Below are positions 12,028 to 21,671 of a stretch of DNA of 64,000 bases, in pieces. Origin of the DNA: Perca fluviatilis (Eukaryota; Chordata; Actinopteri; Perciformes; Percidae); contig NC_053121.1 of the NCBI RefSeq assembly GCF_010015445.1, positions 25,762,434-25,826,433 of the forward strand, in the 5' to 3' direction. The notes under the pieces were generated by a model that saw only the letters and a list, made by a program, of their open reading frames with translations, searched no databases and was not told the origin of the DNA. The position numbers were made by a program, and so were the translations under genes. Every line of letters begins with the position of its first letter. Position 1 is the first letter of the stretch.

Positions 12028-12391
12028 GGGTGGCAGTAGCTCAGTCGGGTGGCAGTAGCTCAGTCCGTAGGGACTTGGGTTGGGAACCGGAGGGTCGCTG
12101 GTTCAAGTCCCAGTACGGACCGAAGTACAGAGTGTGGATTGGTAGCTGGAGAGATGCCAGTTCACCTCCTGGGCACTGCCAGGTGCTCTTGAGCAAGGCA
12201 CCGTACCCCCCAACCAGCTCAGGGCGCTGGTCCAGCACTGGCAGCCCACTCACTCTGACATCTCTCCATTTGTGCATGAATAGGTCCTGAGCATGTCTGT
12301 GTGTATTTCAGGCCTGTGTGTAGTGATTTCTAACAGAGTGTAAATTGTAATTTCCCCACTGGGGATCAAAAAACAGTAGAATTATTATTAT
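12028..12391 (+). repeat. tRNA-derived SINE with duplicated head
   Basis: A tRNA-like head has an A box (TAGCTCAGTCCGTAGGGA from 12056) and B box GGTTCAAGTCC (12100-12110), the internal RNA polymerase III promoter. The body contains GCAAGGCACCGTACCCCCCA, and the tail has TTTCCCCACTGGGGATCAAA followed by (ATT)n at 12377-12391, the L2/CR1-like tail common in fish SINEs. The first 19 bp are duplicated in tandem (12028-12046 and 12047-12065), doubling the start of the A box. It is not a tRNA gene because no acceptor stem can close. Confidence 0.85.
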
Positions 12392-12399
12392 TAACACTA

Positions 12400-12673
12400 T
12401 GCAAAACGATATGAGAAATAAGCAATTACTTAAGGGAAATTTTATTATTAAATTGTAATTGTATTTGCCCTTATTTTTCGCATAAATATGCTTGTAACCA
12501 ATTGCTTATATATAATATAAGCAATATAATATAATAATAATATATAATTGTGCTTATAATCAGTTATTTATCATACAATTATGCTAATTAGAATATTAAA
12601 TGGCCAAAACATGTATAAGGTACCAGTATTCATGGTGTAGTAGGAATACAAAGGAGTAATGGTCTTTTTAAGG
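12400..12673. other. AT-rich non-coding spacer
   Basis: Very AT-rich, with local TATAATATAAGCAATATAAT-type quasi-repeats around 12500-12560. No gene or named element. Confidence 0.5.
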
Positions 12674-12858
12674 ACCTGGCGGCCGCCATTTTGAAAATGG
12701 GGCCTTTCTTGAAGTCAAACTTTGGTAAACTTTTAGTATGTTTTTAAGTACATCTGATACTACTGTAAACCACTGAAAAAGCTTTTGTTAGAATTTTTTG
12801 GGGTCAAGCCATATTTGCAGCTGACTATAGCAGTCAAAAACTCTACAGAGTACCTTAT
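12674..12858 (-). repeat. Dispersed repeat copy B, inverted relative to copy A
   Basis: The reverse complement reads CTCTGTAGAGTTTTTGACTG near its start and then the same block as 10519-10650. Relative to copy A it lacks about 250 bp between the terminal CTGTAGAG segment and the conserved block. The inner edge contains GGCGGCCGCC. Confidence 0.65.
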
Positions 12859-12872
12859 CAGTATTGACTGTA

Positions 12873-12875
<3 letters not shown>

Positions 12876-12933
<58 letters not shown>
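12876..12933. repeat. (TA)n microsatellite, left of the LINE
   Basis: About 28 TA units. A similar tract lies immediately after the LINE at 14633-14705, so the two tracts bracket the insertion. Confidence 0.97.
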
Positions 12934-12937
<4 letters not shown>

Positions 12938-12945
12938 AAACCCTA

Positions 12946-14627
12946 TGACACAACAAGGTAGAGATGTAGTGACCCTGCCCGGAGGAAGCCCGGGGCCCCT
13001 GTCTGGAGCCAGGCCCAGATGGCGGGCAATAATACTATGTTAGAGGCGGGCAATAATACTATGTTAGAGGCAGAGCTGGAGGATGATGGGGGATCATTGT
13101 CAATTTCCCAAGCGGAAGTCACTGATGTAGTCAAACAACTCCACAGTGGCAAAGCCCCTGGGATTGATGAGATCCGTCCAGAAATGCTCAAGGCTCTGGG
13201 TGTGGAGGGGCTGTTCTGGTTGACACGCCTCTTCAACATTGCGTGGAAGTCTGGGACAGTGCCAAAGGAGTGGCAGACCGGGGTGGTGGTTCCCCTTTTT
13301 ACAAAGGGGGACCAGAGGGTGTGTGCCAATTACAGGGGTATCACACTTCTCAGCCTCCCTGGTAAAGTCTACTCCAAGGTGTTGGAAAGGAGGGTTCGTC
13401 CGATAGTCGAACCTCGGGTTGAAGAGGAACAATGCGGATTCCGTCCTGGTCGTGGAACAACGGACCAGCTCTTCACTCTTGCAAGGATCCAGGAGGGAGC
13501 TTGGGAGTATGCCCAACCAGTCTACATGTGTTTTGTGGATCTGGAAAAGGCGTATGACCGGGTCCCCCGGGAGATACTGTGGGAGGTGCTGCGGGAGTAT
13601 GGGGTGAGAGGGTCTCTTCTCAGGGCCATCCAATCTCTGTACGACCAAAGTGAAAGCTGTGTCCAGGTTCTCGGCAGTAAGTCGGACTCGTTTCAGGTGA
13701 GGGTTGGCCTCCGCCAGGGCTGGGCTTTGTCACCAATCCTGTTTGTAATATTTATGGACAGGATATCAATGCATAGTCGGGGTGGGGAGGGGTTGCGGTT
13801 CGGTGACCTGGGGATCTCATCGCTGCTCTTTGCAGATGATGTGGTCCTGATGGCATCATCGGCCTGTGACCTTCAGCACTCACTGGATTGGTTCGCAGCC
13901 GAGTGTGAAGCGGTTGGGATGAGGATCAGCACCTCTAAATCTGAGGCCATGGTTCTCAGCAGGAAACCGATGGAGTGCATACTCCAGGTACGGAATGAGT
14001 CCTTACCCCAAGTGAAGGAGTTCAAGTACCTTCGGGTTTTGTTCGCGAGTGAGGGGACAATGGAGCGGGAGATTGGTCGGAGAATCGGCGCAGCGGGTGC
14101 GGTATTACATTCAATTTATTGCACCGTTGTGATGAAAAGAGAGCTGAGCCAGAAGGCAAAGCTCTCGATCTACCGGTCAGTTTTCATTCCTACCCTCACC
14201 TATAGTCACGAAGGCTGGGTCATGACCGAAAGAACGAGATCCAGGGTACAAGCGGCCAAAATGGGTTTCCTCAGGAGGGTGGCTGGCGTCTCCCTTAGAG
14301 ATAGGGTGAGAAGCTCAGTCATCCGTGAGGAGCTCGGAGTAGAGCCGCTGCTCCTTCGCGTCGAAAGGAGCCAGTTGAGGTGGTTCGGGCATCTGGTAAG
14401 GATGCCCCCTGGGCGCCTCCCTAGGGAGGTGTTCCAGGCACGTCCAGCTGGGAGGAGGCCTCGGGGAAGACCCAGGACTAGGTGGAGGGATTATATCTCC
14501 AACCTGGCCTGGGAACGCCTCGGGATTCCCCAGTCGGAGCTGCTTAATGTTGCTCAGGAAAGGGAAGTTTGGGGTCCCCTGCTGGAGCTGCTCCCCCCGT
14601 GACCCGACACCGGATAAGTGGACGAAG

Positions 14628-14632
<5 letters not shown>
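12946..14632 (+). mobile_element. Rex3/RTE-type LINE with internal deletion
   Basis: A non-LTR retrotransposon of the RTE clade, Rex3-like. The 3' end after the stop reads CCGGATAAGTGGACGAAGAT, the hallmark end of this fish family. The 5' end (about 12960-13025) keeps a leader of the type GGAGGAAGCCCGGGGCCCC and GGAGCCAGGCCCAGATGGCG, which I associate with the 5' region of full-length copies. The leader is joined almost directly to the start of the reverse transcriptase domain, so the apurinic-type endonuclease region is missing. It lies between two (TA)n tracts, which suggests insertion into a TA microsatellite or use of TA as the 3' tail. Confidence 0.8.
13019..14602 (+). CDS. Reverse transcriptase ORF of Rex3/RTE-type LINE (527 aa, endonuclease lacking)
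   Basis: Encodes the reverse transcriptase half of an RTE-clade retrotransposon ORF2. Visible motifs in order: [10 protein letters not shown] (residues 43-52), NYRGITLLS (104-112), [15 protein letters not shown] (137-151), motif [10 protein letters not shown] with catalytic D174, motif B as [12 protein letters not shown], motif C FADD (271-274) with both catalytic aspartates, and the C-terminal [15 protein letters not shown] and [14 protein letters not shown] blocks ending in LLPP. The ORF has no stop or frameshift, which is unusual for fossil LINEs. Motif B carries W where G or C is usual (QGWALSP), and FKYLRVLF has R in place of the usual G, so activity may be impaired. Residues 2-17 are a tandem AGNNTMLE duplication (24 bp, twice). 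Full-length relatives have an N-terminal endonuclease that is absent here, so the copy cannot be autonomous. The ATG at 13019 is simply the first in frame. Confidence 0.85.
   Translation: MAGNNTMLEAGNNTMLEAELEDDGGSLSISQAEVTDVVKQLHSGKAPGIDEIRPEMLKALGVEGLFWLTRLFNIAWKSGTVPKEWQTGVVVPLFTKGDQRVCANYRGITLLSLPGKVYSKVLERRVRPIVEPRVEEEQCGFRPGRGTTDQLFTLARIQEGAWEYAQPVYMCFVDLEKAYDRVPREILWEVLREYGVRGSLLRAIQSLYDQSESCVQVLGSKSDSFQVRVGLRQGWALSPILFVIFMDRISMHSRGGEGLRFGDLGISSLLFADDVVLMASSACDLQHSLDWFAAECEAVGMRISTSKSEAMVLSRKPMECILQVRNESLPQVKEFKYLRVLFASEGTMEREIGRRIGAAGAVLHSIYCTVVMKRELSQKAKLSIYRSVFIPTLTYSHEGWVMTERTRSRVQAAKMGFLRRVAGVSLRDRVRSSVIREELGVEPLLLRVERSQLRWFGHLVRMPPGRLPREVFQARPAGRRPRGRPRTRWRDYISNLAWERLGIPQSELLNVAQEREVWGPLLELLPP

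Positions 14633-14705
<73 letters not shown>
14633..14705. repeat. (TA)n microsatellite, right of the LINE
   Basis: About 36 TA units directly abutting the LINE 3' end (AAGATGTG). Ile-Tyr repeat peptides read from it are artefacts. Confidence 0.97.
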
Positions 14706-14708
<3 letters not shown>

Positions 14709-15499
14709 AAACCAGAGTAAATGCACAGTAAACATCACATTTGGAAATAAGTTTTTACTTTTATTTCCCAACATTCTCAACACTCGAAACTGAGAACTAG
14801 TCTTAAATTGATATTGTTTCTTGATAGGTCTGATGGATTGGTACTAATAAGTCAATTTGCTGTGTTTTGGACTGGCTAAGCAAAACATTGTACTGCACCT
14901 CCATCATCAAGTCTAGGTAACACTTGTTATCATAACCCTAACCCTAACTCCATCCGTTATAAACTTTAATACTGGCAGAAAGAAAACATGCATTTCTAAA
15001 AAAAAGTGCAAAATGCCTTTGCTATTTAGGAAGCTGGGCCTTTGTTGTAATTGTTTTAATAGCTATTGTGACTTAAACTTGCTTTTTCTTTTAAATGTTA
15101 AGTGAATAACTGAATTGCTTTCACATCATGTACCTCTTTTATATATACAATTATAGAGCTGTATTGGTAAATATCAATAAGAAATGGTTATGATGAAGTA
15201 TTGCTAAAATCCCATCTCTACCCATCCAGAAAAAGACATTGCCAGGTAAGATACAATCTTACAAGCTAAAGAAAAAAAAACAAGTACATTTTTTGTTTTG
15301 TTTTGTTTTTTTTTACTTCAGAGCATTGTGTGTTAGTAATTGAACACCATCCAGAACAGTTTTCTTGCAGCTGACCAGAATTCTTGGCTTGCCTTGCTCT
15401 TCCTTCAAACCTTCTATTTAAGGATTGCACCCCCTCCAAGCTATTGTACCACTGCCACTGTGCTAATCAATCACAGACCACGCTGTGTGCAGTAGTTTA
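14706..15499. other. Non-coding, no feature recognised
   Basis: AT-rich. It contains a two-unit telomere-like CCCTAACCCTAA at 14936-14947 and a T-rich block near 15285-15316. No ORF of interest. Confidence 0.5.
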
Positions 15500-15514
15500 T
15501 GTGTGTGTGTGTGC

Positions 15515-15581
<67 letters not shown>
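15500..15581. repeat. (TG)n microsatellite
   Basis: About 40 TG units, interrupted by CGCG at 15512-15517. Cys-Val peptides from it are artefacts. Confidence 0.97.
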
Positions 15582-16130
15582 CATACTTGCACATTTGTGA
15601 AGGGGTGTTTAGCTGATGCTATTCGAATGATTATGAGTCCTTAAACATCAAGCCTATTGCTAAATTGCCCTTGACAAGGAAATATGTTGTTAGCTTAGAT
15701 AATATGCTGCACATTATTTTAGGCTATAGTGCTCTGCCAAAATGCAGGATTATTTGGAGCTTGCAGGGCGGCGGCAGCTGCACGCTTAGAGATACAGAGC
15801 TGAAACAGGGAACATCACCACCATTATGTTGCCAGTTATGGAGACAAGAAAGAAAAGTGTAGCTTATACCTACAGGCAAAAAGAAATGCCTTTTGGCTCC
15901 TCCACACATAGTATTTAGACATGCAACAATTTTATGCTATAGAAAAGCAGTATTTGCATAGCCATAAATTAGCCATAATGAGACACTGTAGGGCTTTAAA
16001 AAATAACTTTTACACAAGGTACAGTAGCTACAAAGATTTGCTTTATGCTTTCATGTGGTCTAGTTCAATTTCCCACTAAATCTAAGAAAACACAACACAC
16101 ACTTCTTTCTTCAGCCTGGTGAGTTACATA
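15582..16130. other. Non-coding, no feature recognised
   Basis: Nothing recognisable on either strand. Confidence 0.45.
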
Positions 16131-16132
16131 TT

Positions 16133-17297
16133 ACAGTTTTTTCCAATTGCTAAACGACAGTGAGCACAACTGGAGTCACATGTGCAAAACTCAAACTACA
16201 GTCTGCACTACCAACAGTCACCTGAGCTAAACAGTTCACATCACCTGCAAAACTCATTCAAAGCAACACAACTCTTAACACACGTCTCAAAACAGGCTCA
16301 GTGCAGCCAAACACTATGAACAGTCCTCACTGAGATAACACACACACTGTCACTCAGAACACACTGAGGGTAAAAACACTAGCATCAAACACCAATACAG
16401 AAATTACAAACTTTTTCATCTTTACAGTTTGAACAATTTGAGTGACTTGACACTACTCAACAGTTTATTTAAGGAAAAATATAGATAGCCTACCAATTTT
16501 TGCATAAGGTAAACATGAAGGAATGAAAATCAGCAGTTTTCTTCAATAAAGTATTTAGTCTCTAGTAATTTATGGAATTACTGGGGGAAAAAAACTAAAG
16601 GTACATACGTAACAGTACCAAAGAATAGTGTGACTAATCCTGCCTCTCTCCAGCATCATGCGGCAAGTTTTCTTCATCACATTGGATGTCTGCATCATCT
16701 CTAAATACTAATGTATGTGGTGTTTCTATTGCTTTCACCTCCATTACTTTCTGAAAAACAGTAAGAACACAGTTTTACTATAGTAAAGATATAGTGTTTT
16801 TCACTTTTTTTTATAGCTGTGTATATAACCTCAGACATCTTACCTGGACATATTGGTATCTTTGCTCTTTTACCTGTTTCTCTCAAACGGTACAGTGTAT
16901 GATTGTTTCATCATGCTTTCTGAGCTTTCTCTGTATAAATACCGTATATGTTCACTAACTAGTCTAAAAAAAGACACCTGCTTAGGCTTTCAGCTAAAAT
17001 TGCAATCAGCAGTGTTTGATAGGCACCAGACTGGAATCTATTCTGTTTTGAATGTGTGGTTAACAGTTTTGACAGCAGTGTGTTAGCATTTGAACAAAGT
17101 GCTGTAAATCTACAGTGTTGTGCACGTTGTGGTTAAAGTCATGGGATAAGTGTGTAGAGTTTTGAAAACCTTGTTCAAGCAATGAAAAACGAACTAGAGT
17201 CTGGTCCACATGAACTGCTGCTGTGCAGACTGTAGTTAGAGTTTTGCACATGTGACTCCAATTGTGCCCACTGTCGTTTAGCAATCGAAAAAAACTT
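16133..17297 (-). mobile_element. DNA transposon with about 75-bp inverted ends, IS630-like
   Basis: The left end (16133-16208) contains TTGCTAAACGACAGTGAGCA, CACATGTGCAAAACTCAAAC and ACAGTCTGCAC. The right end (17222-17297) is the near-perfect complement with only a handful of differences. Total length is about 1.17 kb. The inside holds a minus-strand remnant of a transposase (next entry). Target duplication is unclear (TTA on one side, TAA on the other). Assignment to the IS630/Tc1 group rests on the protein remnant and is tentative. Confidence 0.75.
16634..16890 (-). pseudogene. IS630-like transposase remnant with apparent intron
   Basis: On the minus strand, 16890-16844 ends ...RYQYVQ at CCAG, followed by GTAAGA; the next block (16750-16634) follows TTTTTCAG and reads KVMEVKAIETPHTLVFRDDA then DIQCDEENLP to a stop. 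Joined, the two blocks resemble the segment around the first catalytic aspartate of fish IS630-type transposases (family pattern RxQYVQ-VME...F-DEAG). The implied intron, 16751-16843, is 93 bp. The usual acidic pair is altered (RDDAD), and the rest of the DDE domain and the N-terminal helix-turn-helix are missing. The family call is from memory of the pattern and is moderate to low in certainty. Confidence 0.5.
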
Positions 17298-18120
17298 TAA
17301 AAGCAGTGGGAGCTAAATGTATTAAATACATTATATGCCAATAAAAATTAATTTGGCAATAATATACAAGAATGTCTTTGTGAGTACTTTTATTATACTC
17401 AGCTAATTACATGTTGCTTCTCATCTGTGGGTTTATAAATAATGTATCTCAAGACTTCATTGATCAAGTCATGGAATAATGTAATAAAATACACACTTGT
17501 TTGCATTTGCTCCAATAGTACCTGCATGAATGCTTGAAACAGTTTGCACATACTGTATGTACATTCATGTTGTTTTGCCAGTCATTTCAAATGTCCAAAC
17601 ATGTAAAGCAGTTGTATCACTTCCATTCTGGGGAGGCTCACTGATATGTGCTAATATCTATTGTCTTCCTTATTTTCATCTCAACATGCATCAACATTAC
17701 AGTATATGGGAATGTTTGTCTGAGAAATTGACTGCAACATAAATCATTCACACATCCCACCATATAACATCTCCATGAGCATGGATGCATGTGATATTAG
17801 GGATTCTCTCCATGTGTCATTCTCATATGACAAGGCGCGACAGTAAAAAAAAAAAAAAAACACAATCAATAAAAACACCTGCTGACACACATGCACCATA
17901 AAAGCATCTTGAGAGGATGCATGTTTCACAGTAAATCAAAGGTCTTTCAACAAAACTGTCAGGGCCGTATCAGTCTGAGAGAGTTGAAGTGAATCACTAG
18001 TATGTGTAAGGACTGGAACGATGGTACAGGCAGAAATAATGAACTCAGTAAATAATTTTTTTTTTAAAGTTATGGTGCTGAAATTAGATTGAAACAAGGT
18101 GCTGAATTAGAGTTAAAATA
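17298..18120. other. Non-coding, no feature recognised
   Basis: Contains a short poly(A) run at 17846-17861 and nothing else that can be named. Confidence 0.45.
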
Positions 18121-18129
18121 GTATAATTG

Positions 18130-18220
18130 CTAGGCCGTGGTCGGTTAAAGACATTTTAGTCGACAAATATTAATTTTGTCGATTAGTCGACTAATTGACT
18201 AAGAGGGGGCAGCCCTAATA
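18130..18220. repeat. Transposon end fragment (TCGACTAAT type)
   Basis: TTTTAGTCGACAAATATTAA then TTTTGTCGATTAGTCGACTA and a GGGGGCAGCCCTA end. The small stem TCGACAAA / TTTGTCGA and the terminal CAGCCCTA are typical of a fish hAT-like end. Only this end is present. Confidence 0.45.
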
Positions 18221-18230
18221 AGATAGGGTT

Positions 18231-18232
18231 AT

Positions 18233-18271
<39 letters not shown>
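18231..18271. repeat. (GATA)n microsatellite
   Basis: About ten GATA units. Confidence 0.97.
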
Positions 18272-18272
<1 letters not shown>

Positions 18273-18274
<2 letters not shown>

Positions 18275-18880
18275 TAAATCTTAGCCAGCAAAGTAACAAG
18301 TAACTATAGCTCTTAAATAACTGTAGTGGAGTAAAGAACACAATAGCCATCTTAAATAAAAAAAGGAGTAAAGTACAATTGCTTAAATTCATACTTAATG
18401 TAGTATTACACTTATTTTTGCAAATATGTTTTTTTATGACTTGCATGTCTTCATTATAAATAGAAGAAGAAGTGGTGTCACAGCAAATCTAGAATATTAG
18501 GCTGCCAATACTAGAAATGAATTAACTCATGCCATGTTGAAGTGTAAAGTCTTTCTTTAAAACTTGCACTAAATGTGCCCATAGCCTTACAGCAGGATAT
18601 TATCATGGATGGCTGTCAAAGAGGGGAGTCTGGAAAGCTGGTGGAGCTTGTACCAATTAAAACTGTTAGTGTTTTGTGGAAAACTGTACAAATAGATGTC
18701 CAATAGATGACAATAAATAAATGGGAACACAGCAGCTGAGACCATTCCTGCATCTGAGGCTTGCCATGGGTAAGACCGTGTCTGCAGGACTAACACAACA
18801 GATGCGTTTGTACACCACCTGGTTGATGCATCCCACAAACTACATCATTTAATCACTGACCCTTTGGCTTCGTAAGAGAA
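18273..18880. other. Non-coding, no feature recognised
   Basis: Nothing recognisable on either strand. Confidence 0.45.
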
Positions 18881-18881
18881 A

Positions 18882-18920
<39 letters not shown>
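18881..18920. repeat. (GA)n microsatellite
   Basis: A GA-rich tract with about 14 uninterrupted GA units. Confidence 0.95.
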
Positions 18921-20044
18921 CTGCAATAAAAATGAATTCTGAATCCATGAGATGTCATATGAAGCTTTAATTTTAGAATCCTCATGTAGGAAAATGACCA
19001 AATGTATTACCAGCCAAGACTAATCCTTATTATATAAATCCCTACATTTCCTACTTTGTCTTGTTACGCGAGGCCTTGTGTGTCTAATGGATGCTACTTA
19101 GTCTATTTCTGCTTCCCTGAAAAGCATGAAGTATTATATGTGAAGTGGGACACAATCTCATCCATCATGATCAATGTCTCCATGTGTCTGTCATATCATT
19201 GGACAGTCAAAATATACTCACTCTACTTGCAGTTCCCAATGATGCAGAAAAAAAGGCCAGAACATGGTCTGAACATTAAGGAATATAAAAGTGAATTGGA
19301 AAGCCAAGTAAAACAATAAACATCAACAAAATAGACAGCACATGTAATGGATTGTGTACAACAACCCCTTCAGGCGGACAACACACTCCATGCTGCATTT
19401 CTGGTCAGATCTTATTGGATTGTAAATCTCATTATATTTCTACAAACTACGCAAGTTTGATTACATTTGAGTAAACCACAACTTGAGAGGGGGTTTGACA
19501 TACTGTCTTGTCTGTAAGATAAAAGAAGAAGTGGTACAAAAATGACGTCAGTCAGTCACATAACTAAATCCTCTAATAGCACTGAGAGTCAAATGCTTTG
19601 GCAGCGAGTTTTGGATGGCTGAGGTCTGGAGAAGATTATTTTTGCTGTGTGGAGTGACAGCTAGCTTGTGAGCAAGAATTAGCTACTGGCATTGTCGATA
19701 AAGTGGCTAGAGTGACCCCACCAAATAAACCCCACCATTCCTTCCAGACCCCACATGTAATTTTGATACACATGAGCGGTATTTGAGATGGAGTTTTATT
19801 TTATTCTTTTAAAGCTCTATCTAAAAACGTATAAGTAAAGAATCTGGAGCAAATTGCCAGCACATTTTGAAATAATTTAATGATGATCAATGTTGTAGTT
19901 CCGTTTTGTTGACTTGTATTACATTTTTGGCAGCCAGTACTCTGTTCAGTCAAAATGGAGATGTAACAAAAAGTTGAAATCATTATGTTTATTATCTGGA
20001 CCATGAGCTGTAATTGGAGGGAAGCCACTGAGGTCCTGCATGAG
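18921..20044. other. Non-coding, no feature recognised
   Basis: ORFs up to 103 codons are open by chance. The repeat-like phrase GGCTAGAGTGACCCCACCAA near 19703 may be an old element end but cannot be assigned. Confidence 0.45.
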
Positions 20045-20046
20045 TA

Positions 20047-21669
20047 CAGTGCCTTGCGAAAGTATTCGGCCCCCTTGAACTTTTCGACCTTTTGCCACAT
20101 TTCAGGCCTCAAACATAAAGATATAAAACTGTAATTTTTTGTGAAGAATCAACAACAAGTGGGACACAATCATGAAGTGGAACGAAATTTATTGGATATT
20201 TCAAACCTTTTAAACAAATAAAAAACTGAAATATTGGGCGTGCAAAATTATTCAGCCCCCTTAAGTTAATACTTTGTAGCGCCACCTTTTGCTGCGATTA
20301 CAGCTGTAAGTCGCTTGGGGTATGTCTCTATCAGTTTTGCACATCGAGAGACTGACATTTTTGCCCATTCCTCCTTGCAAAACAGCTCGAGCTCAGTGAG
20401 GTTGGATGGAGAGCGTTTGTGAACAGCAGTTTTCAGTTCTTTCCACAGATTCTCGATTGGATTCAGGTCTGGACTTTGACTTGGCCATTCTAACACCTGG
20501 ATATGTTTATTTGTGAACCATTCCATTGTAGATTTTGCTTTATGTTTTGGATCATTGTCTTGTTGGAAGACAAATCTCCGTCCCAGTCTCAGGTCTTTTG
20601 CAGACTCCATCAGGTTTTCTTCCAGAATGGTCCTGTATTTGGCTCCATCCATCTTCCCATCAATTTTAACCATCTTCCCTGTCCCTGCTGAAGAAAAGCA
20701 GGCCCAAACCATGATGCTGCCACCACCATGTTTGACAGTGGGGATGGTGTGTTCAGGGTGATGAGCTGTGTTGCTTTTACGCCAAACATAACGTTATGCA
20801 TTGTTGCCAAAAGTTCGATTTTGGTTTCATCTGACCACAGCACCTTCTTCCACATGTTTGGTGTGTCTCCCAGGTGGCTTTTGGCAAACTTTAAACGACA
20901 CTTTTATGGATATCTTTAAGAAATGGCTTTCTTCTTGCCACTCTTCCATAAAGGCCAGATTTGTGCAGTATACGACTGATTGTTGTCCTATGGACAGAGT
21001 CTCCCGCCGCGCTGTAGATCTCTGCAGTTCATCCAGAGTGATCATGGGCCTCTTGGCTGCATCTCTGATCAGTCTTCTCATTGTATGAGCTGAAAGTTTA
21101 GAGGGACGGCCGGTTCGTAGATTTGTAGTGGTCTGATACTCCTTCCATTTCAATATTATCGCTTGCACAGTGCTCCTTGGGATTTTTAAAGCTTGCGAAA
21201 TCTTTTTGTATCCAAATCCGGCTTTAAACTTCTCCACAACAGTATCTCGGACCTGCCTGGTGTGTTCCTTGTTCTTCATGATGCTCTCTGCGCTTTACAC
21301 GGACCTCTGAGACTATCACAGAGCAGGTGCATTTATACGGAGACTTGATTACACACAGCTGGATTCTATTTATCATCATTAGTCATTTAGGTCAACATTG
21401 GATCATTCAGAGATCCTCACTGAACTTCTGGAGAGAGTTTGCTGCACTGAAAGTAAAGGGGCTGAATAATTTTGCACCCCACCTTTTTCAGTTTTTATTT
21501 GTTAAAAAAGTTTGAAATAGCCAATGAATTTCGTTCCACTTCATAATTGGGACCCACTTGTTGTTGATTCTTCACAAAAAATTACAGATTTATATCTTTA
21601 TGTTTGAGGCCTGAAATGTGGCAAAAGGTCGAAACGTTCAAGGGGGCCGAATACTTTCGCAAGGCACTG
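20047..21669 (-). mobile_element. Tc1-type transposon, 1623 bp, with long inverted ends
   Basis: The inverted ends begin CAGTGCCTTGCGAAAGTATT and extend roughly 225 bp on both sides (20047-20275 and 21440-21669), the long-inverted-repeat design of many vertebrate Tc1 elements. TA lies at 20045-20046 and 21670-21671, the expected TA target duplication. Length matches a complete element (about 1.6 kb). The single transposase gene is on the minus strand and is broken. Confidence 0.95.
20266..21279 (-). pseudogene. Tc1 transposase, frameshifted
   Basis: Would encode the DDE transposase that cuts and pastes the element at TA sites. The start (MKNKEHTRQVRD) and stop (...GGATKY) are in one frame and span 338 codons, the normal length, but the middle lies in other frames. 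Visible parts: paired helix-turn-helix DNA-binding region (GYKKISQALKIPRSTVQAII, RTGRPSKLSAHTMRRLIRDA), then first catalytic D in VLWSDETKIE (other frame), then FQQDNDPKH with the second D and NPIENLW with the E, separated by 34 residues (DD34E, the Tc1 signature). One shift lies near 21010, where STA is followed by a scrambled segment, and others lie between about 20800 and 20712. All three catalytic residues survive, but no continuous protein can be made. Confidence 0.95.
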
Positions 21670-21671
21670 TA

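Noticed and set aside
12056..12130. Possible tRNA gene
   Set aside because: The A and B boxes are present, but the acceptor stem cannot pair, and a SINE body and tail follow.
13100..13648. 182-codon minus-strand ORF
   Set aside because: It is antisense to the LINE reverse transcriptase, whose motifs are clear on the plus strand.
14315..14793. ORFs with Ile-Tyr repeats around the (TA)n tract
   Set aside because: By-product of the TA microsatellite and the antisense strand of the LINE.
14936..14947. Telomere-like CCCTAA repeats
   Set aside because: Only two units; far too short for an interstitial telomeric array.
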